From Larix sibirica (taxonomy: Eukaryota > Streptophyta > Pinopsida > Pinales > Pinaceae), in contig NWUY0304273363.1 of NCBI GenBank assembly GCA_004151065.3, forward strand, positions 1-36,697: a stretch of 36,697 nucleotides of DNA. The letters run 5' to 3'. Below are positions 30,013 through 36,697 of this stretch, piece after piece. Made by a program: the position numbers and the translations under genes. The notes under the pieces are model-generated. The model did no database searches. It was given only the letters and a program-made list of their open reading frames with translations, and had not been told where the DNA came from. Positions within the stretch are counted from its first letter, which is position 1; each line of letters starts with the position of its first letter.

Positions 30013-30594
30013 TTGAGCTACACGTACTCTGTTAACTCAGGGCTTTGTACGACCTTTAATTGTGAGGAATTGGATCTACATCTCACAGTGTTTAATGTCT
30101 ATGGGCCCTACCTACACAAGCAGGATTTCTGGAATGAGCTCTTTTAACGAAAGGTGATTCGCGACCAGGTTTTGGTCATTGGTGGTTCTCTAAATTTTAC
30201 TTTGAACAGGAATGAAGTCTGGGGGTGTAACGCCAGAGCGGACTCCCTATCTGGATATTTTATTTACCATTTAGAAAGGCTGGATCTGATTGATGTTGAG
30301 CCAGTGGTCATACAGCCAACCTAGCGTAATAAAAGGGTGGGTTCCGAGGCTGTATCCAAGCGCCTGGACAGGTTTTTGGTCTCCAATTCTCTGTTGTCCA
30401 GCGTTGAGCGGGCACGTTCTTGGATCTCCACTGGAAGGGGCTCTTATTATAACCCGATATATCTGCAGTTTTATAAAGCTGACGAGAAGCCCTCAGTTCC
30501 CTTTAAATGAAACCCAACATTGATTAAGAGTATCAGAGCAACGCTCTTAAATCCAAGTTGTAGGTACCCAGCAGCCAGTAGAATCAGTCCCTAG
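30013..30594 (+). pseudogene. LINE endonuclease domain remnant
   Basis: One frame is readable for about 190 codons with only three internal stops. It contains LTVFNVYGPYLHKQDFWNEL, VIRDQVLVIGGSLNFTLNRN, NARADSLSGYF, HLERLDLIDVEPV, SKRLDRFLVSNSLL, YYNPIYLQF and a C-terminal segment NPTLIKSIRATLL. These match the C-terminal half of the apurinic-type endonuclease of plant L1 elements: N-x-Y-G-P, G-G-D-L-N, R-L-D-R-F/W and the linker towards RT. In G-G-D-L-N the Asp is Ser, and the expected S-D-H near the end is not kept, so catalytic residues are lost. The stops at Q-P-T-stop-R-N-K and F-K-stop-N-P replace Trp codons. The N-terminal half is absent. Confidence 0.85.
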
Positions 30595-30599
30595 GCTTG

Positions 30600-30960
30600 A
30601 CAGATCTAAGTAAACAACTCGATTAGGCCCCCTACATTTAGCAGGTGCTCAAGTCCAGCTGCAGCAAGTAGTAAACAACCCGAGGCTTGGCAGTTCTGAA
30701 GTCGCTTGGCTAGAAGTAACGTGGGTCCTTACAAAGGGCTGTTGTGGCGCGGTAAACTGTGCGTTTGTCGCCTTTTGGGTGCTACACGGGATCGATCTCT
30801 GCCCATGTAAGGAGAGAAGACTAGGTGGATGGACCCCAAAAGACTAGGTCGGTGGAGACAATGTAATTTCATTTCATGATAGTTGGTGGCAAATCGTGGC
30901 AACTCATGCTGCGTGAGCCTGTTCAATGAGTGAGTGTCCTTATTCCTGTTGGGATTGCCT
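30600..30960. other. Stretch with a diverged duplication
   Basis: AGGCTTGACAGATCTAAGTA at about 30594 and GAGGCTTGGCAGTTCTGAAG at about 30682 are related, each preceded by a CCAGC-GCAGC-GTA-rich segment, which suggests a diverged tandem copy of about 90 bases. The minus frame 30729-30926 (65 codons) is not recognised. Confidence 0.35.
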
Positions 30961-31229
30961 GAGGCCTAAGCTTGGTGGATTTACATGGGTGAAGAGGTTC
31001 AAGCTCTATAAAATATTAGACGGTAAGTCCCATCACGATCCTCCTCTGTCATGATAATTGTCATGTGGTGATCTCAATAGTAATGAATGGCTATCTAAAT
31101 GAGTTCATTGATCCCAAGTTATTTGTTCCATCCATCATGATTCAGGTAGTAGTTATCTCCATGCGTATATGCCTTACTTCCTCTTAGTATATAGCGTAAT
31201 GATTAAGTCTGAGTTGATTAGTATTCTTA

Positions 31230-31253
31230 GTCTTAGCAATTGTCTTAGCAATT
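31230..31253. repeat. 12-base perfect tandem duplication
   Basis: GTCTTAGCAATT is present twice in direct succession at 31230-31241 and 31242-31253. Confidence 0.85.
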
Positions 31254-32320
31254 CTAATTAGTCATAGGTCAGTCCGGTGATGTAAGCTATCATTAAAAAG
31301 GCAGTCTGGGTAAGGAAAAGGTCCTATCCCTCCCTATAAAAGAATATCTATTTGTCGATGCTTTTATTAATATCTAGGCTGTAAATCCTAGGCTGCCCAT
31401 CAATGAACCTATCTTTCTCTATGCAATGAACCCAGCAAGGAATACCTATAAGCCATAAATAAAGAAATCTATCGCTAGCAGTTATTTCATACCATGCCTA
31501 ATCATTATTTGGGTAGTCATTTCCTTCCATGCATAATAAAGATCTGTGTGTACTTGCTATAATATTAGCTACTTATCCATATCTCACTCAAATGCTAGAT
31601 GTATCCAGATGTATCCATGGGACAAAATGACTTGAATGGTATATACATTTAATCCCCTCCTCATCCTGTACTAAACTTTGTGCCTTAGTATCTATACCTA
31701 ATAGTGTAGGAAAAAGTGCTAGAAGCTTCTCAGCTTGTGATCAAACTTGTATCCTAATGCTAGCCACATGAGAATGTATGCTACATAAACTCCTTTATAT
31801 TTATGCTCTCAAGAGGAATACCTTATCTTTTAGTGTTATCACTTGACCCTATAGCTCTATTCTTCTTTTATAATGATATGATCTCTGTGTCCTTATAAAC
31901 TAAACTAGTGCTAAATATTGTCATCAATCCCATAGTGTCTTAAAGACTAAACTGGGGTGATATCTATTGTTGCTAGTCTGCCACCGGGACTTAGTTTATA
32001 TCTCACCGCTGGGATATTTAATATAGTTACTTAAGTGAGAAAAGGCCGTAGTGTTCTACACCCATCAATCTTAGCCTTACGAACTCTATAGAGCAATACA
32101 TATTAGAGCATAGGAACATTACCCTTACTAACCTTGCCTTATCCCTATCGATCTACTAAGGGTGAGACTTATACCTATGCTTAGACTGCTGCTTCTCGAT
32201 CAATCCCTACTTCATCTACTTACGGTGCTGATAAGGATGGATATAGATATCTTACTGGTTAGGATGCTCCTACTTAAGCTGGGTACAGGCAGTGGTGCTT
32301 CAATCAATTAGAAAGTAGGG

Positions 32321-32381
32321 CTCTATTAAACAAATACTCTCTATTGTTTATTCTATCTCTATTGTTTATTCTATCTCTATT
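32321..32381. repeat. 18-base minisatellite, about 3.4 copies
   Basis: CTCTATTGTTTATTCTAT is repeated exactly at 32339-32356 and 32357-32374, followed by a partial CTCTATT to 32381. A diverged copy, CTCTATTAAACAAATACT, precedes them in register at 32321-32338. Confidence 0.85.
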
Positions 32382-35300
32382 AGGCAGATAATGAAAACGA
32401 CTCCTTGTTCTATTACCTTTAGTTTGGCCATACCCACCCAACAAAATAAACAACCCTAGACTCTTTGGATCAGCTCTCAAGAAGCTCTTCCTTCCCTCTA
32501 TATCTAGATATATAAGCCTTTCATTACGTAATTTATAGGGAATAAGCTAATGTTCTTTCTTTTAGCATAGTAGCATAAACTCATAAATTAATATAGTCTC
32601 GTGCTAAGGGTGAATTACAGTAATTAAATACTACTAGAACCAAATTCATTACAGCTTACACATTGTTATAGTACCTTAACTCGTAACACAGCAGCGTATT
32701 GTTACTGATCACCATCAAGGGTAATTAGTCATAATATGGCAAATGAAAGTAAGTATTAGCCCACATAATAAGAAGTAGTTCACATCATTTAAAGATAACA
32801 GGCGTAAACACGTAACAGCAGATGATTACCATATACAAGCACGAATTAAGTATTATGTTACATTTACCTTCACTAATACGTTAAGCTCGAGTACTAGGCA
32901 CCTGAGCATATTTATTAAGCAAGTGATTTGTCTCTTTTTGTGCAGCTAGTCATTTCTTATTGGATTCGTTTAATTAGCCAATATATTTTAGGCAACTAGT
33001 AATAAGCCCTATAGCATAAGTATTCATTAATAATGTAAACCCTTTTTTCATTACTGTTCAGGCAGTTCAAGATTCACATATGGCATCATTAAACAGTTTG
33101 TTGCTATGTATGACCATTGTTTCAGTACGTTAATTCCTGATATGCCTAACCACTTAGCTGGCTAAAAAGCATGATAATACTACAAGTAAAATAGAGTTTG
33201 TTAATCAATTACTAGGATAGTTTATAATGCATACCCTTTAGTTGGCTCTTTCAAAAGTGAACTTGAATTCAAACTACATGGTTATGGCTAGCATTAGGCG
33301 TAAATAGGATAGATAAGTATCTCGTGGTTTAATAGTTCCGTTTTCTACGTATATAAAGCATGACCCTTTAACTAGTGAATAGACATTTATCGATGCTACT
33401 ATACAGAATACTGTAATGTTTAATTGACTGCCTTACCTAACTAGTATACTCTTGTATCACTGCAAATATATACCATTAAGCAACAAACTAGGTGTACTGT
33501 CCATGAAGTATAGTAGATACATCCTGACTGATGTAAAACAATAATATGCTAGATCCCGGGCTATTCTATAATATACATGTTAATTCAGCCTGTACGGCAT
33601 AACACAGCTTCGAGTTGCAGTAGAACACATGTGTTTACTCCTAACATAAGAAAGGGTATATCTTCTAGCCATTGACCTGGCATCATGACTCTAACCATGC
33701 TTTACTAATATGTGGAGTATCCTATTAATTAAACCGCCTAGGTATAAAGATTACATACACTGGTGCTTATTAAAGACGTATCTGGTATAAATTGAATCAG
33801 GTATACAACTCGGTTGCTTTATGATATACGTAATTTACTAGTAGTATTTACACTTGCAAGAAAGCAGCGGAACGATATAGATTATTACTCTGGTGTCGCT
33901 TATTAACTATAGTTTAATCAATGGTAACAGGCGTAATCTATGAGATTAGTAATTTCATGAGCCTACTACAATTTCACCCTGTTTTATAAGGCAATCTTAC
34001 TATGATGTTAACAGTACACGTGCTATTGTGTACAGGCCCGCTATTGTCCATATAAGCCGCTTATAATGTACCATTTAAGTTATTGTGGGCATTACACGCT
34101 ATTTGTCTAATTTATAGAGTACTTTATATTATAGTCTAAGTACTTAGAGTAACTTGTTAACGAGCATAGATTACAGCCAAGTGATACGCCATGTTATTGC
34201 TATGTGCAGTCATTTACCAGTATGCTTGTATTATCCCTTATAATATTAATCCAAAACACCCCGCGTATGCAGACTTGTTAACGCGTGTTTTCTTTTAAAT
34301 CATAATACTTACTTACCAAAATATATATTCTTACCAAGTAAGCTTATCATGCATATAAGGGACCCGCATAACTGTAATGTTTATATTCCTCATTAGCTTC
34401 AATAATATGGATCACAGGTTACGCGTCATGAGCTTGTTTCTTTTACCTAGTAACTGTATGCAATAGCTAAAACTTAGACCTAGTTGTTGGTAAGGGTTCG
34501 ACTTCACTAGTAAGACTAAAGATTCCGGGACATGTGCTCTTTCTATTGCTGAGTAAGCGCTGAATATGTAATTAGCGCTATTAGAGCATATTAATCTACT
34601 GCTTACATCCTGCTACTTATAATGTGCTAGTATAGAGCTGAGCACAATAGTATAAATCCTCAATATGCAATATGCCATATTCAATCTGATGCTAGGCATA
34701 TGCAGAAAAATATCTCTTATCGCGTTATCTATGAGTAAGATTACTAGTTTTATGGTGGTAATAAGTGCTATTATTTAACCATAGTGTATATGAGCTTTAA
34801 TAATAAAGCTAAGTAATATGATCAATAAGTCCTAGCTCCATATATGTACATTAATTTCTGCATTTAACATTAAGAAATCTTTATGTAACTAAGGTATTAT
34901 CCCTTCATGATTTAGCAAATAGTTTAATTTGTTATTACTTTTAATAATAAATGGCTAACTATACAATGTAAGCATGCTCTTTAAGCCTACTAGGAAGAGT
35001 GAAAACACCCAGGGAGATAGTGTTTACATCAACGTTGCTTATAGCAGAACCTTGCATTACAATAATGGAACAAGCTGGTACTACTATTTACGGGTAAGGT
35101 ATGAGTCCCAGGTCTATATACGACTAAGTAGACATGAAGTGCTTAACTTAGACTAAGCATTTACTAAATTGCTATGTATTATGTTAGAGTCCATTTGTTC
35201 TGAGTGTAGTGAGTGAGTACTTGGTTCTAACCCAGCTAACGAGTTGCTTACTTAGATACTATAATATAGCTTCTATTTGGTTATATAACTAGCTTAACTG

Positions 35301-35526
35301 GGCTAATGTACTGCCACTAGTATAAGTAGTAGCCTTGGATATTTCATTAGGTCTACTAGTTGCCTATTCCCTCATATATGTTTTTTTCATGTTCCTGTAT
35401 TCCTATAATAGGTTATACGGAAGCATATTGTACTCAATAATAGTTAATTAGACCGCAATAGATGGTATTATATATATTGAATCTAATTATTAATATATCA
35501 TCAATGTTATAGTTCCAGATAAGAGA

Positions 35527-36060
35527 TTAGCTGTATGAAGAGATATGGCAAGAACTTCCTCCTATTTCCCCTGATTTTATTCCATGCAGCCTTGAACCGT
35601 ATTTATGCCTATTGCCTATAAGTTTTTTTTCCATTAGCTTTTTAGCCCCTTCCATTTGATCAGCTTGGTCAGCCTTATAACCACCACGTAATATTCTTGA
35701 ATCTTGGTGATCCATTTCCCCCTGCTTCCATCTGCGTCTGGCATATCCTTTATTAAGATATGAGGGGCGTAAGAAACGATTTGAGCTTGCAGCATGTATT
35801 CTCTGAAGTATTTCAGAGCCTTTACCAGGGCATAAGCTTGCTTTTCCATAATGCGATATTGAAGTTCTGCATTTCTGAGGGCCTTGCTTTAAAAGGCAAT
35901 GGGTCGCTAATAACCCTCATCATTTTTATGCAGGAGGATTGAGCTGCGTGTGTAGGTTTTATCAGGAGGTGACTCTCTCGGAGGCCTACCGCAACTCTCA
36001 TTTTTAGCCCAAGTAGCTTCAACACCTACAAAAACGTTCTTCCGGGTGAGTACTTTCCAT
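35527..36060 (-). pseudogene. Ty3/gypsy RNase H remnant
   Basis: On the minus strand, 35950-35650 reads ILLHKNDEGY, stop, RPIAF, stop, SKALRNAELQYRIMEKQAYA, LVKALKYFREYML, then GKWITKIQEYYVVVIRLTKL and IKWKGL. This matches the RNase H domain of plant Ty3/gypsy elements: R-P-I-A-F-x-S-K-x-L, the E-K-Q-x-x-A-L helix, a R-R-x-K-W-x-x-x-I-x-E block and T-K-L-I-K-G-x-G. The usual catalytic T-D-H is not recognisable. The family differs from that of the 9.3-12.4 kb element. Reverse transcriptase upstream (higher coordinates) is absent because an LTR-like sequence on the other strand starts at about 36060. Confidence 0.75.
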
Positions 36061-36440
36061 TGCTCCCCTCTTTAATTTCCAGCACTTAGGTTAATTAGCT
36101 CACCAAAGGCGGTCGGTAAATTAACCCTAGGTTAGATTGATTTACTTTGTTAATTTGTTGTTATAATAGATTTGTTGTGAACTCAATCAAAGTACATGCG
36201 ACCTAGATAACTAATTAAGAGTAAAACCCTAATTAATCTAGTGGCTTTCTCTCTTATCTTCTCCCATCCTATCCTAGAGTTTATCGGTTTTCCCTAAAAC
36301 CGGGTGGCGTCTACACTCTCCTTCCTCCTTGTGGTAGCGTGGTGCCTCACTCTAACCGTCACGCTACATTTTGGTGACTCAATGAGGGAGTTCCCGTAAA
36401 CCCTTTCCTCTCTTGAGCGAAGGTTTCGAAACATGTTCCA
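36061..36440 (+). mobile_element. LTR end with primer-binding-site-like sequence
   Basis: The segment has the look of the R-U5 part of a plant gypsy LTR: a TTTCTCTCTTATCTTCTCCC pyrimidine tract, a GTGGCG word, CTCCTTCCTCCTTGTGG and a final CGCTACA at about 36362-36368. Immediately after comes TTTTGGTGACTCAATGAGGG. A primer-binding site complementary to a tRNA 3' end normally starts with TGG just after the LTR, and T-G-G-Y-G-A-C-T-C is a common plant form. The LTR 5' end is not identified. It is oriented opposite to the neighbouring RNase H fragment, so it belongs to a separate insertion. Confidence 0.45.
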
Positions 36441-36539
36441 CCAACACCTCAACCCAGCCAGGATAAACGATCTTATTGATTGATTGGTTGGTTTATGAAC
36501 CCTACCTCATCATAATTATTATTCTTATTATTCCCAGCC

Positions 36540-36670
36540 TCATCATTTGAACCAGCGGTAGTTTCACCACCAGCATTTGCATCATCAGTTGAAGGAGCAT
36601 CCTTCCTAACAGCTCCAGCAGCACCAGTTTCACCAGCATTTCCATAAGCTGTTGAAGGAGCCTTGCCCTC
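36540..36670. repeat. ~65-base degenerate duplication, CACCAGCA-rich
   Basis: GTTTCACCACCAGCATTTGC near 36561 is repeated as GTTTCACCAGCATTTCC near 36626, each followed by AGTTGAAGGAGC or TGTTGAAGGAGC. The minus frame 36473-36685 (70 codons, Ala/Gly/Asp/Asn-rich) is the translation of this repeat and runs to the window edge, so its reality cannot be judged. Confidence 0.55.
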
Positions 36671-36697
36671 CCTTCGGTCAAGCAAGCGATATCCTTT

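Larger units (their letters stand above)
30960..35520. other. Long AT-rich block almost without ORFs
   Basis: Over about 4.5 kb there is only one frame of 60 codons (34974-35156, +), which looks incidental. The block is rich in short words such as TTAAG, CTTAG, TAGTA and GTATAC. From 32.6 to 35.4 kb it has few long homopolymer runs, no retroelement motif and no visible RNA gene. Local repeats listed separately lie at 31230 and 32321. Confidence 0.5.

Noticed and set aside
32321-32381. Short regular repeats as a CRISPR array
   Set aside because: Repeats are directly tandem with no spacers, and no cas-like gene is present.

Overview
The window looks like plant DNA, most plausibly a non-genic stretch of a large seed-plant mitochondrial genome (a gymnosperm such as a conifer would fit), though a nuclear intergenic region cannot be excluded. 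For a mitochondrion: long GC-richer stretches that do not look CpG-depleted by eye, many degenerate short repeats and hairpins, orphan ORFs of about 150 codons, and nuclear-type retroelement fragments lying as truncated islands. Against certainty: I recognise no mitochondrial, plastid, rRNA or tRNA gene and no group II intron domain V, so the assignment rests on texture alone. I found no intact, clearly functional gene.

Layout. 1-1000: unassigned. 1000-5900 (+): wreck of a Ty3/gypsy-like element (unrecognised ORF region, protease, RNase H), apparently split by an LTR-like insertion at about 4565, followed by a second RNase H-like fragment. 5900-8150: unassigned, with a GC-richer block at 6900-7850. 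8150-9250 (+): weak gag-like remnant. 9280-12420 (-): the best-preserved element, a Ty3/gypsy copy readable from Gag zinc knuckles through protease, reverse transcriptase and RNase H to the integrase zinc-binding domain, all broken by stops and frameshifts. 12.4-23.6 kb: mainly repeats and orphan ORFs, including a TAG-interrupted hydrophobic frame at 17.6-18.1 kb, a repeat family in both orientations at 20.2-21.0 kb, hairpins with TTCG loops at 21.5 kb and a repeat array at 22.86-23.09 kb.

23.6-24.5 kb (+): reverse transcriptase tail of a LINE-type non-LTR element. 26.4-26.7 kb (+): possible LINE linker. 27.16-27.64 kb (-): protease-RT spacer and RT start of another gypsy element. 30.0-30.6 kb (+): a LINE endonuclease fragment. 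The LINE pieces therefore lie in the reverse of their normal order. 30.96-35.5 kb: AT-rich and almost ORF-free. 35.5-36.06 kb (-): gypsy RNase H fragment. 36.06-36.44 kb (+): LTR end with a primer-binding-site-like sequence, followed by a CCAGCA-rich repeat to the window edge.

There is no sign of genes working together as a pathway or operon. The biology on view is accumulation, permutation and decay of retroelements inside a repeat-rich background, with several catalytic motifs visibly lost.
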